Origin: JAFGLP01 sp050014895
GTDB taxonomy: Bacteria; Chloroflexota; Dehalococcoidia; GIF9; UBA5629
Assembly: GCA_050014895.1 (NCBI GenBank)
Contig: JBEKCL010000038.1
Location: forward strand, 1-20,091
DNA: 20,091 nucleotides
Direction of reading: 5' to 3'
In this document: piece after piece, positions 1-6,848 of the stretch
Layout: each line of letters opens with the position of its first letter
Position numbering within the stretch: position 1 is the stretch's first letter
Translations under genes and position numbers: made by a program
Notes under the pieces: generated by a model
The model's input: only the letters and a program-made list of their open reading frames with translations
Told to the model about the DNA's origin: nothing
Databases searched by the model: none

Positions 1-132
1 GATCGTCCCGGTGTTACCTTCAAGATCCATGTATTGAAGATCTGATCCGAATTTATTTAATAGTAATTGCCCGGACTGATCGTCCGTGCTATACCATTGC
101 CCGTTATAAAAGAAATAATAATTATTTCCCAT
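1..132 (-). CDS. Partial small protein of the foreign block, N-terminus only
   Basis: An open frame begins at an ATG at 132-130 on the minus strand and runs off the left edge of the window after 44 codons. The protein starts MGNNYYFFYNGQWYS and is rich in Tyr, Asn, Gln and Asp, with no motif I recognise. Its ATG overlaps the TAA stop of the upstream gene by one base (TAATG), so translation is probably coupled and the two genes lie in one operon. Base composition matches the AT-rich neighbours up to about 1067 rather than the rest of the window. A structural or accessory protein of a virus or plasmid is possible, but this is inferred only from context. Confidence 0.5.
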   Translation of the reverse strand, partial: MGNNYYFFYNGQWYSTDDQSGQLLLNKFGSDLQYMDLEGNTGTI

Positions 133-617
133 TACTGTAAATTATAGATCGGATAATAAAATGTTACCTTCCCGGCTGTTTCTTTTGTAAGATCTAACCC
201 GTTAAAATGTAATTGTATGTTCCTATTCACATTTGCACCGTAAAAAGGATTAGCAAAAGCATCTTGCGCCTGATATTGTATATTATTTTGATTTATGGAG
301 CCAAACAAAAGAGATGATACATGGAGAATAGGATTAACAATACTATCAATATCTAACAAGTTCGTGGCATCATATAAGCGTACGGAAATATCATTATTAC
401 CGGCGCTATCAATAAAAGGTATATTTAAAAAATAATACACAAACGGAATAACTTGAAAAGGTAATAATGTAACCAAATTAATATAACTATCCGTTTGCGG
501 CGAAACTCCGCCGTTAATATCTGAAAAGTTTACAATTTTACCGTAAAACTTATTTACACCGGCCGGTATTAAGTTTTGCGACTTTTGTACACCTATTACA
601 TTGTCTATTTCTACCAT
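132..617 (-). CDS. Hypothetical 161-aa protein of the foreign block
   Basis: This frame encodes 161 residues starting MVEIDNVIGVQKSQNL and ending FYYPIYNLQ. The composition is rich in Asn, Ile, Tyr and Phe, and alternating hydrophobic stretches suggest a mostly beta protein. There is no signal peptide or recognisable catalytic motif. It lies 11 nt downstream of the stop of the preceding gene (629-1045), and its TAA overlaps the ATG of the next one. No Shine-Dalgarno sequence precedes the ATG: the leader is pure AT-rich sequence, unlike the GGAGG-type sites of most genes elsewhere in the window. Compact packing and composition suggest a viral structural or accessory gene. I do not recognise the family. 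Confidence 0.6.
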   Translation of the reverse strand: MVEIDNVIGVQKSQNLIPAGVNKFYGKIVNFSDINGGVSPQTDSYINLVTLLPFQVIPFVYYFLNIPFIDSAGNNDISVRLYDATNLLDIDSIVNPILHVSSLLFGSINQNNIQYQAQDAFANPFYGANVNRNIQLHFNGLDLTKETAGKVTFYYPIYNLQ

Positions 618-628
618 AACAAAATATT

Positions 629-1045
629 TTAAGTGAATAAATAAGATATACCGGCATAATCGTCGGCGCTTAAAAACCTGATGAAATCGGCCTTCATTAT
701 TTTACCGAATAAATTATAATAAGCATTTGCAATATCAGGTACAGATTCAGGCGGCACGCTTTGTATTGTGTTTATTGCGGCCGTCCGATCTTCCCATCCT
801 TTTATAAAACTGATCCAATACGCATTATAAAAATCATCATAGATCTGTGCGGCCACTCCGCCAACATCTACCGGCACACCATTATAAACTTTTGTTTTAT
901 TGATCTGCCCGGACTTATACGCAAGTTCAAAATCATTATAGATCTTACGGGCGCCAATAAGAATTGCGCCGGTGCCTAAGATAACAACGGCGGCATTTAT
1001 GGCGCTGTCTGCTTTCTGATTGCCGGTGATATTCTTAATTAACAT
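629..1045 (-). CDS. Small membrane-anchored protein of the foreign block, possible annexin-like helical repeat
   Basis: If translation starts at the ATG at 1045-1043, the product is 138 aa beginning MLIKNITGNQKADSAINAAV. Residues about 17-33 form a hydrophobic segment suited to a membrane anchor. The C-terminal half has a helical pattern with KGWEDRTAAINTI and a later FIRFLSADDY. This loosely resembles the single annexin-like repeat found in small proteins of Bacteroidota and their mobile elements; that is a weak resemblance by eye. The ATG overlaps a TAA in another frame (GTTAATG), the same TAATG arrangement seen at 132, which suggests it originally followed another viral-type gene. In the present sequence the frame is open upstream into the CoA-disulfide reductase gene, so it can also be translated as the C-terminus of that protein. 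Confidence 0.5.
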   Translation of the reverse strand: MLIKNITGNQKADSAINAAVVILGTGAILIGARKIYNDFELAYKSGQINKTKVYNGVPVDVGGVAAQIYDDFYNAYWISFIKGWEDRTAAINTIQSVPPESVPDIANAYYNLFGKIMKADFIRFLSADDYAGISYLFT

Positions 1046-2677
1046 TAACCCCTTCGTTTTATATTCAGCGCCTTTAAGAGTGCACGCTGCCTGATAGGCG
1101 CGCCCGCCCCTGCGGCAAAGTACCACAATTTCCTTTTCTTTGGGGAGCTTGTCCATTTCAGTATTTAAGGCAGGAAGCGGAATCAAGGCTGTCTGGGGCG
1201 CGTCAATCCTGGTCCGCTCTGCTTCAAGATGGCTCCTTACATCCAGCAGAACAAAATCATCTTTCCTGTCGATTTTTTCCTTTACTTCGGCGGGTTTTAT
1301 CCCTTCAACCCTTCCAGCTATCTTGTTGCGGATAAGATTGGCCAGGTGGTGCAGCCCGTCAAGAGCCGCGTTAAATGGCGGGGCATAGCAGAGATCAAGA
1401 TTGGCCAACATGTCTATGGTCATCCCCATGGTTATGGCCGTTGCCAGGACATCAATGCGTTTTATTACGTCACCGGGGCCTACACCCTGACCGCCCAGGA
1501 TTCGCCCGTTTTCAGAATCGACAACTATCTTGAGTACCATTTCTTTACTGCCGGGATAATAGTCGGGTAGATCGGGGGCAGCTACCATTCCGGTTGCGTA
1601 TTTATATCCCATTTCTTTGGCTTGTTTTTCTGTGATGCCTGTCCGGCCCACATTAAAGTCGAATACCTTAACGCAGGCGCTGTTTACAACTCCTGGGAAT
1701 TTTTCTTTCCCGCCTGTAATATTAGCTGCGATGATATGACCATGCTTATTGGCAACAGAGCCGTTGGCAGACAAGACTTTCTGCCCTGTCACGATGTTCA
1801 AATTAGCAACGCAGTCACCGCCGGCATATATATCAGGATCGCTGGTCTGCAGGTAGTCGTCGACTGTGATATCCCCGCGTGGGCCGATTTCCAATCCCGC
1901 CTCTTTTGCCAGCTTTGACTCGGGACGTACCCCGATGGCAACAATGGCGAGTTTAGCCTCAATAGTTTCCTTGTCTGTGACGGCGACGTTCACCCTGCCG
2001 TCTTTTCCTTCGAAGGACGTGATCTTCTGTCCCAGCTTGAGTATTACGCCTTTATCCTTAAGGTGTTTTGCCACCAGATCGGAAATTTCGCTGTCCAGTA
2101 AGGCGGCAAGGACATTGTCCAGTGCCTCGACTATTGTAACTTCAAACCCTCTGGCAACAAGTGCTTCAGCCATCTCTACACCGATCAGTCCGGCTCCTAC
2201 AATCACCGCTGTTTTATGATCGACTTCTTCAATCAGCGCGATGATCTCATCGGCATCCGGGACATTTTTTAGAATATGCACTCCTTTAAGATCAATTCCG
2301 GGGATTTTTGGTACAACTGCTCCGGCGCCTGTGGTGATCACCAGCTTATTGTAATCCATGGTATAGCTGCGTTTATCAGATAAATCAGTCACATTCACCT
2401 TATGCCCTGTCCTGTCTATGCTGTCTACTCTGGTATTTATTAATACATCCACATTGCTGAGTTTTTTGAAAGCAGCGACGTCACGTACCATAAGCCTGTT
2501 TCTGGGTTTTACCACTCCAGCGATGAAATAGGGCAACCCACAGGCAGCGTAAGAGACCATTGATTCATCCTGGATCATCGTTATCTTGGTCCTGGGATCG
2601 AGCCTGCGTACTCTGGCTGCGGTCTTTGGGCCACAGGCTCCACCGCCAATGATAACTATGCTATTGATGTTCTCCAT
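629..2677 (-). CDS. CoA-disulfide reductase/rhodanese fusion with foreign C-terminal extension
   Basis: Residues 1 to about 450 form an FAD- and NAD(P)H-dependent pyridine nucleotide-disulfide oxidoreductase of the CoA-disulfide reductase/NADH oxidase type. The FAD loop GGGACG is at 11-16, the redox-active Cys46 lies in SYAACGLPY, the NAD-binding GAGLIG is at 161-166, and the second FAD motif IYAGGDC is near 283-289. Residues about 460-537 are a rhodanese domain with catalytic Cys521 in VLCRRGGR. The family reduces CoA disulfide or polysulfide with help from the rhodanese sulfur carrier. A good ribosome binding site (GAGGAG, seven bases before the ATG) supports the start. After LKGA (about 537) the family sequence is lost, and residues 545-682 are an unrelated small-gene product. 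The last 25 or so rhodanese residues, which normally complete the fold, are therefore missing, so the second domain is probably damaged while the reductase domain looks intact. Confidence 0.85.
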   Translation of the reverse strand: MENINSIVIIGGGACGPKTAARVRRLDPRTKITMIQDESMVSYAACGLPYFIAGVVKPRNRLMVRDVAAFKKLSNVDVLINTRVDSIDRTGHKVNVTDLSDKRSYTMDYNKLVITTGAGAVVPKIPGIDLKGVHILKNVPDADEIIALIEEVDHKTAVIVGAGLIGVEMAEALVARGFEVTIVEALDNVLAALLDSEISDLVAKHLKDKGVILKLGQKITSFEGKDGRVNVAVTDKETIEAKLAIVAIGVRPESKLAKEAGLEIGPRGDITVDDYLQTSDPDIYAGGDCVANLNIVTGQKVLSANGSVANKHGHIIAANITGGKEKFPGVVNSACVKVFDFNVGRTGITEKQAKEMGYKYATGMVAAPDLPDYYPGSKEMVLKIVVDSENGRILGGQGVGPGDVIKRIDVLATAITMGMTIDMLANLDLCYAPPFNAALDGLHHLANLIRNKIAGRVEGIKPAEVKEKIDRKDDFVLLDVRSHLEAERTRIDAPQTALIPLPALNTEMDKLPKEKEIVVLCRRGGRAYQAACTLKGAEYKTKGLMLIKNITGNQKADSAINAAVVILGTGAILIGARKIYNDFELAYKSGQINKTKVYNGVPVDVGGVAAQIYDDFYNAYWISFIKGWEDRTAAINTIQSVPPESVPDIANAYYNLFGKIMKADFIRFLSADDYAGISYLFT

Positions 2678-2756
2678 CTGTATTCTCCTCGTATTTATGT
2701 CGCCATAGTGAAAAATGTAAACAGCTTATGATAATAACAAGCTATTGTAAAAACTG

Positions 2757-2773
2757 TGATATTTGTCATATCA
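2757..2773. promoter_or_regulatory. 17-bp palindrome in the CoA-disulfide reductase leader
   Basis: TGATAT and ATATCA arms of six bases flank a five-base spacer. The site lies about 80 bp upstream of the CoA-disulfide reductase start, downstream of its predicted promoter. It has the size and symmetry of a homodimeric regulator site, and the half-site is loosely like those of CRP/FNR-type proteins. No regulator can be assigned. Confidence 0.35.
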
Positions 2774-2808
2774 TGGTAGGTAATAGACTTTGTACGGAAA
2801 TGAAATTT

Positions 2809-2830
2809 TGTATCCTATACTATTGATACA
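2809..2830. promoter_or_regulatory. Inverted repeat overlapping both divergent promoters
   Basis: TGTATC (2809-2814) and GATACA (2825-2830) are perfect six-base inverted repeats with a ten-base spacer. They cover the minus-strand -10 element and the plus-strand -35 element, so a dimeric protein bound here could control both transcription directions. The assignment as an operator is inferred from position and symmetry. Confidence 0.4.
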
Positions 2831-2844
2831 TGATGACAAGTCAA
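2814..2844 (-). promoter_or_regulatory. Predicted promoter for the CoA-disulfide reductase gene
   Basis: On the minus strand a TTGACT -35 element (2844-2839) is separated by 19 bp from a TATAGG -10 element (2819-2814). Transcription would begin near 2807 and give a leader of about 130 nt. The spacing is at the long end for a housekeeping sigma factor. It overlaps the plus-strand promoter at 2823-2851. Confidence 0.4.
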
Positions 2845-2851
2845 GTATAAT
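2823..2851 (+). promoter_or_regulatory. Strong predicted promoter toward the histidine kinase
   Basis: TTGATA (2823-2828) and a perfect TATAAT (2846-2851) are separated by the ideal 17 bp. Transcription would begin near 2858. The transcript would carry about 110 nt of leader before the kinase ATG at 2971, and that leader ends in an intrinsic terminator. Confidence 0.6.
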
Positions 2852-2925
2852 TTTGATAACTGAGCGATTTCGATATAAGAGGTTAGTTATACGATACGAA
2901 TCCCGTGTACGGTTATTTTGGTTAA

Positions 2926-2970
2926 AGGCACAGCTGACATGTTGAATAATCGGGCTGTGCCTGTTTTTTT
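2926..2970 (+). terminator. Intrinsic terminator abutting the histidine kinase start codon
   Basis: A perfect nine-base stem (AGGCACAGC at 2926-2934 with GCTGTGCCT at 2954-2962) and a 19-nt loop are followed by G and seven T residues ending at 2970. The next base is the A of the kinase ATG. There is no gene upstream on this strand that needs terminating, so the element probably ends a short leader or small RNA started near 2858, or acts as an attenuator. Confidence 0.75.
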
Positions 2971-4914
2971 ATGAATATCAGCAGGAAAACTACGGAAACA
3001 ACAGGGCCGGGAGAACTTGCAAGCCCGGACGATCTTCGTAGCTCTGCGGTCAATAATAGCCAGGAGAAATCGGTCAAGGCCTCGTTACCGGTTGAAATTC
3101 CCCTCTTTGTTAAAAACCTCATTAAACGTTCTGTGGACCTTGTATATATGGTGGACGGGGATGCGTCATTTTTAGCTGTAAACGATATGGCCTGTCAATT
3201 CCTGGGATATTCGACCGATGAATTGCTTGCTATGAAGCTATGTGACATAGATGTCATCTATGACATGGTGAACTGGCAAAACGCTTTCAAAAGGCTCAGG
3301 AGACTCGGATCCTTCAGATTTGAGACTTTGCAGCGCAATCGTGATGGAGAGATATTCCCTATAGAGTTGACCCTGAACTATGTCATGCAAAACGGGCACG
3401 AGTTCTGTCTTAGCATAGGGCGGGATATAACGGAACGCAAGAGGATTGAAGAAGCGCTGAAAGCAAATGCTGAGAAATACCGGGCCGTAGTAGAAGACCA
3501 GGTTGAATTGATCTGCAGGTTTGTGCCCGATGGCACAATCACATTTGCCAACCGTGCATTCTGCCAGTTCTATGGTAAAACCAGCGAGGAAATGGTTGGG
3601 AAAAGCTATTTATCACTGATAGCTGAACCACAGTACCCGGTATTTACTGCATCAATAGAAGATTTGTTGTCCGAACCCGGTAAGGTCATCTATGACATCC
3701 AGCCCTATAAAAAGGGCGAAGGCACCATGTGGATGGAACAGACTCTGCGCGCTTTGATCTCCGGCAACGGCCAGGTGGAGAAATTCCAGGTTGTCTTGCG
3801 CGATATTACTGATAAACGCAAAGCCGAGCAGGCTTTGAGGGAAAGCAAAGAGCAATACCAACTGGTATTTGACCGCATGCAGGATGGTTTTGCCGTTTTC
3901 GAAATACTTTACGGCGATGATGACAAAGCCACTGATGCACGTTTCCTGGAGGTAAATCCTGCCTTTGAGAGGATCGCCGGGGTTAAGGGAAATGACGTTG
4001 TGGGTAAAACCCTTTGGGAAGTTTTTCCAACTATGAGACTTAAAAGTGTTGAACTATGGAAGGATCTCATATCAAAGAGCAAAAATGTCCTGATAGAAGA
4101 ATTGTATGCTGTAACGCTTGATAAGTATTTACGGATAAGCGGATTGAGTTTAAAAAAAGGCAGGTATGCTGTACTTATCTCGGATATGACTGAGCAGAAG
4201 AAGATGATGGAGAAGCTCATGCGGGCTGACAGGTTATCTTCATTGGGGGAAATGGCTGCAGGCCTGGCCCATGAGATTAATAATCCACTTACAGGTGTAA
4301 TGGGCCTGGCGCATTTATTGATGGAGAAGCCCGAAATTTCTGATAGTGTTAGAGATGACGCCGGCACAATATATAAGGAAGCTAACCGTGCTGCTGGTAT
4401 ACTGAGGGATTTCCTGGTCTTTGCACGCGGGCAGAAGCCCGACAAGCAAACGGCTGATATTAACTCTATTATCGACAGCGTGCTTAAATTGCGCCGCACG
4501 TATATGCGGAAATCCGGTATCGAAGTTATCATATCGCTGGCCGATGGTTTACCGGAACTATTGTTGGATGTATCACAGATACAGCAGGTATTTCTAAATA
4601 TCGTTCTCAATGCGGAATATTTCATGTACGAGGCTCACAAAAAAGGCCTTCTAAATATTACTACCAGAAGTGTTGATAATGTGGTACAGGTAATTATTGC
4701 TGATAACGGTCCAGGTATGTCTGTCGAAAATATGTCACACATTTTCGACCCATTCTTTACCACTAAAGAGTTGGGTAGGGGTACCGGGTTGGGTTTGAGC
4801 ATAAGCTACGGGATTATTAAAGAGCATAATGGCAATATATATGTTGAAAGCAAGCTGGGTCGCGGATCAAGCTTCATAGTTGAGCTTCCCATTTATTCCA
4901 CAAACGACCAATAA
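2971..4914 (+). CDS. Cytoplasmic triple-PAS sensor histidine kinase
   Basis: The 647-aa protein has no membrane segment. Three PAS-type regions span about 50-160, 165-290 and 292-410. The first two end in the common PAC motif GRDITERKR or RDITDKRK, the third in a weaker SDMTEQKK. The kinase core follows: H-box AAGLAHEINNPL with phospho-acceptor His434, N-box around Asn547 (NIVLNAEY), the D578-NGPGMS ATP-lid motif, FDPFFTTK, and GRGTGLGLS at 602-610. This is the NtrB/AtoS-like class that senses intracellular redox, gas or small-ligand signals and phosphorylates a response regulator. No response regulator is encoded nearby, so it is an orphan. The ATG sits directly after a terminator T-tract and has no Shine-Dalgarno sequence. 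The frame opens only at 2950, so the true start is this ATG (leaderless-like) or an internal codon such as GTG 3133 or ATG 3148. Confidence 0.9.
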   Translation: MNISRKTTETTGPGELASPDDLRSSAVNNSQEKSVKASLPVEIPLFVKNLIKRSVDLVYMVDGDASFLAVNDMACQFLGYSTDELLAMKLCDIDVIYDMVNWQNAFKRLRRLGSFRFETLQRNRDGEIFPIELTLNYVMQNGHEFCLSIGRDITERKRIEEALKANAEKYRAVVEDQVELICRFVPDGTITFANRAFCQFYGKTSEEMVGKSYLSLIAEPQYPVFTASIEDLLSEPGKVIYDIQPYKKGEGTMWMEQTLRALISGNGQVEKFQVVLRDITDKRKAEQALRESKEQYQLVFDRMQDGFAVFEILYGDDDKATDARFLEVNPAFERIAGVKGNDVVGKTLWEVFPTMRLKSVELWKDLISKSKNVLIEELYAVTLDKYLRISGLSLKKGRYAVLISDMTEQKKMMEKLMRADRLSSLGEMAAGLAHEINNPLTGVMGLAHLLMEKPEISDSVRDDAGTIYKEANRAAGILRDFLVFARGQKPDKQTADINSIIDSVLKLRRTYMRKSGIEVIISLADGLPELLLDVSQIQQVFLNIVLNAEYFMYEAHKKGLLNITTRSVDNVVQVIIADNGPGMSVENMSHIFDPFFTTKELGRGTGLGLSISYGIIKEHNGNIYVESKLGRGSSFIVELPIYSTNDQ

Positions 4915-4935
4915 CCTGTCGTCTCTATTTTTTCT

Positions 4936-4964
4936 TTGCCCACATCACTGACTGAAGTTATACT
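4936..4964 (+). promoter_or_regulatory. Predicted promoter of the lipoprotein gene
   Basis: TTGCCC (4936-4941) and TATACT (4959-4964) are separated by 17 bp. Transcription would begin near 4971, about 20 nt before the ATG at 4992. No clear Shine-Dalgarno sequence lies in that leader. Confidence 0.5.
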
Positions 4965-4991
4965 AATACTAACTGTTCCTTTTAAAGTACT

Positions 4992-5903
4992 ATGAAAACA
5001 AGGTTATTAATATCCATCATTACATTACTGGCTCTATCCTCAGCCGCATGTTCGGTTATTCAGCCATCCGGGCAAGCTGTTGTACTCAGCACTGCCACCC
5101 CACCGGAGATTACAGCATTTACTGCCAGTCCGTCCAAAATCGAAAATGGCTCAAAGGTCACGTTAAAGTGGCAAGTGAGAAATGCAGATAGTATCGTAAT
5201 TGACAACGGGATCGGCCCGGTGGAGCCGGAAGGCAGTCTGCAAGTCAAACCTTATGAGCTCACTGCCTATAATCTGACTGCTACGAATGAAGCAGGCAAT
5301 GTTGGCAGTGCAGTCATTGTAAATGTCATACCCTTTGTAAGAATATCCAGCCCCGTTAGTAATCAGACGGGTACATCTGCAGGTATCCCATCCAATTCGC
5401 TGCCCCATTTAAATAATAATGAATCATACGTGTTTTTTAACGGGGCCGTCATGGTGGGTGCTGATGACCATTTTATAGTCCTACATAACAATCCGAATGC
5501 GCATAATCCTTCGTGGGCGGAGCTTAAAGCTTTCCTGGAAAGTGATCCGACGGATAGGCGTGCTTATATACCGGGCAAATATACATGCGGTGATTTTGCC
5601 GAAACGCTGCACAATAATGCAGAGGCGGCAGGTATCAGGGCAGCTATTCTGGCGATTGAATTGAAATCGCCTACGATGGAGGGTGCAATACTTAATCATT
5701 CGCTTAATGCATTTGAGACCACTGATCGCGGTATAATGTACATTGATGATACGTCGTCCTCAGCCGGTTATTATGCTGATAAGGTAGCCAATTTGAAGAT
5801 AGGAGATGACTATATCTGCGTCTCAATTTTCCCGCAGCAAGGACAGCTTCAGACTTGGCCAAGCATGGGTAAGGTTCTGGCAATTGACATATTCCAGTGG
5901 TAA
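4992..5903 (+). CDS. Lipoprotein with Ig-like and transglutaminase-like regions
   Basis: The 303-aa protein begins with a signal peptide (residues 1-19) and a lipobox-like LSSAAC with Cys20 as the lipidation site, so it is probably anchored on the outer face of the membrane. Residues about 38-112 have the pattern of a bacterial Ig-like/PKD domain (ITAFTASPSKIENG, LKWQVRNAD, YNLTATNEAGN). The C-terminal part has a transglutaminase-like or papain-like layout: Cys199 in YTCGDFAETLHN, His236 in LNHSLNAF and Asp252 in MYIDDT fit a Cys-His-Asp triad. It may act on proteins or cell-surface peptides, but the substrate is unknown and a non-catalytic role cannot be excluded. It has its own predicted promoter 77 bp downstream of the kinase gene. 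A link to the kinase is suggested only by proximity. Confidence 0.75.
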   Translation: MKTRLLISIITLLALSSAACSVIQPSGQAVVLSTATPPEITAFTASPSKIENGSKVTLKWQVRNADSIVIDNGIGPVEPEGSLQVKPYELTAYNLTATNEAGNVGSAVIVNVIPFVRISSPVSNQTGTSAGIPSNSLPHLNNNESYVFFNGAVMVGADDHFIVLHNNPNAHNPSWAELKAFLESDPTDRRAYIPGKYTCGDFAETLHNNAEAAGIRAAILAIELKSPTMEGAILNHSLNAFETTDRGIMYIDDTSSSAGYYADKVANLKIGDDYICVSIFPQQGQLQTWPSMGKVLAIDIFQW

Positions 5904-5996
5904 TAGAGCTTCAATCCATAATAACTACCGGGAAAAACCAGTTAAACTCATGTGCCATGGCAGTGTTATCTAAATATGAAGGAGCATTAAATAATT

Positions 5997-6809
5997 GTGA
6001 GTAAATTAATTAATAAATTGAATGATCTGAACAAAACTGACTTACCGGCTATGGGATTTCGTAAAGCTGATCCGGAAGAGAAACGGGCGTCCATGCTTGT
6101 ACTGGCGGAAATTTCGGGAAGGCCTGAAGATGAGATTAAGGAGATAGCCGATAGCGGGATTGCCGGGGTCATTATAGACGGCGCAGGACTCACCGCAGCA
6201 GCACTATCAAGGTGTTTGAAGAACACCAACAACCTGGCCGCCGGCATATCGTTGCCGGGCAGCAAAGCGGGCAGTAGTTTCAAGTTAATATCGGATGACA
6301 TAGACTTTATTGTCTTTGATGTTAAGTTGCCTGTGGCAGCATTTGAAGGCAAGGAAATTAAGGATACAGGTAAGATATTAAGTATAGACGTTGGTATTGA
6401 AGCAAGCTTGCTTCGGTCTGTGCATGATGTCTATCCAGGCGTTGACGCCGTGATGATTGACCTGAGGATTTCTACCCTGACCCTGGAAAATATGTTGAGT
6501 TGTAAAAGGGTGTCAGATTTTAGCGGGGAGCATACTGTAGCACTGGTAAATAAATCATTATTGGATGCGGAGTTAATATCCCTGCGTAATGCAGGCGTGA
6601 AAGCTCTGGTCCTCCCACTGGACACTACGGTCGAAGAAATGAAATCCGTGGTAGATGCTGTTTCGGCGCTTCCCAGGCAGGACAGGAAAAAAGGTAAAAA
6701 AGCAGTTGCCCTGATACCACAACTCGGGATGGCTCCCGCTCCGAAGGAAGAAGATGAAGGTGACGGTGACGGTGACGGTGACGGAGACGGAGACGGAGAC
6801 GGCGAATAG
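5997..6809 (+). CDS. Unrecognised alpha/beta protein with Gly-Asp repeat tail
   Basis: The 270-aa product starts at a GTG (5997) preceded by GAAGGAG at 5978-5984, a rather long 12-nt spacing. Residues about 32-230 alternate short hydrophobic strands (AGVIIDG, DFIVFDV, AVMIDLR, ALVLPLD) with helices, as in a TIM-barrel or related beta/alpha fold. I cannot name the family, and no catalytic motif stands out. A basic stretch RQDRKKGKKA (about 236-245) is followed by a proline-containing linker and a tail of seven Gly-Asp pairs. There is no signal peptide or membrane segment. The following exporter gene starts 40 bp downstream on the same strand and may be co-transcribed. Confidence 0.75.
   Translation: MSKLINKLNDLNKTDLPAMGFRKADPEEKRASMLVLAEISGRPEDEIKEIADSGIAGVIIDGAGLTAAALSRCLKNTNNLAAGISLPGSKAGSSFKLISDDIDFIVFDVKLPVAAFEGKEIKDTGKILSIDVGIEASLLRSVHDVYPGVDAVMIDLRISTLTLENMLSCKRVSDFSGEHTVALVNKSLLDAELISLRNAGVKALVLPLDTTVEEMKSVVDAVSALPRQDRKKGKKAVALIPQLGMAPAPKEEDEGDGDGDGDGDGDGDGE
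6759..6800 (+). repeat. In-frame hexanucleotide tandem repeat encoding (GD)7
   Basis: Four copies of GGTGAC are followed by three copies of GGAGAC, ending at the stop-proximal GGCGAA and TAG. The six-base period keeps the frame, so copy-number change would alter only the length of the acidic tail. The same bases read as Pro-Ser repeats on the other strand, which explains a long but spurious antisense frame. Confidence 0.95.
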
Positions 6810-6848
6810 GGCTTAGATATTATCAATGTAATATAAAAGGCCTGCAAC

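Larger units (their letters stand above)
1..1067. other. AT-rich foreign block with viral or mobile-element character
   Basis: Three consecutive minus-strand small genes with one-base or 11-nt spacing fill this stretch, and their composition and codon use differ from the genes to the right. GATC occurs about a dozen times in roughly 1 kb, well above chance, and none of the proteins has a recognisable cellular function. The right edge lies near 1060-1070, where the rhodanese-like protein sequence stops matching its family. An integrated element, a viral fragment, or a chimaeric assembly join are all possible from sequence alone. Confidence 0.5.

Noticed and set aside
1229..1570. Plus-strand frame antisense to the CoA-disulfide reductase gene
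   Set aside because: The opposite strand encodes strongly conserved reductase sequence with a good ribosome binding site.
2890..2920. tRNA-like T-arm sequence near GATACGAATCCCG
   Set aside because: No acceptor stem, anticodon arm or D arm could be built around it.
3909..4625. Open frame of 238 codons on the minus strand inside the histidine kinase gene
   Set aside because: It is antisense to conserved kinase motifs, lacks a ribosome binding site and has Ser/Ile-rich sequence typical of a shadow frame.
6759..6800. CRISPR-like repeat array
   Set aside because: The units are six-base contiguous repeats with no spacers and lie in a coding frame.
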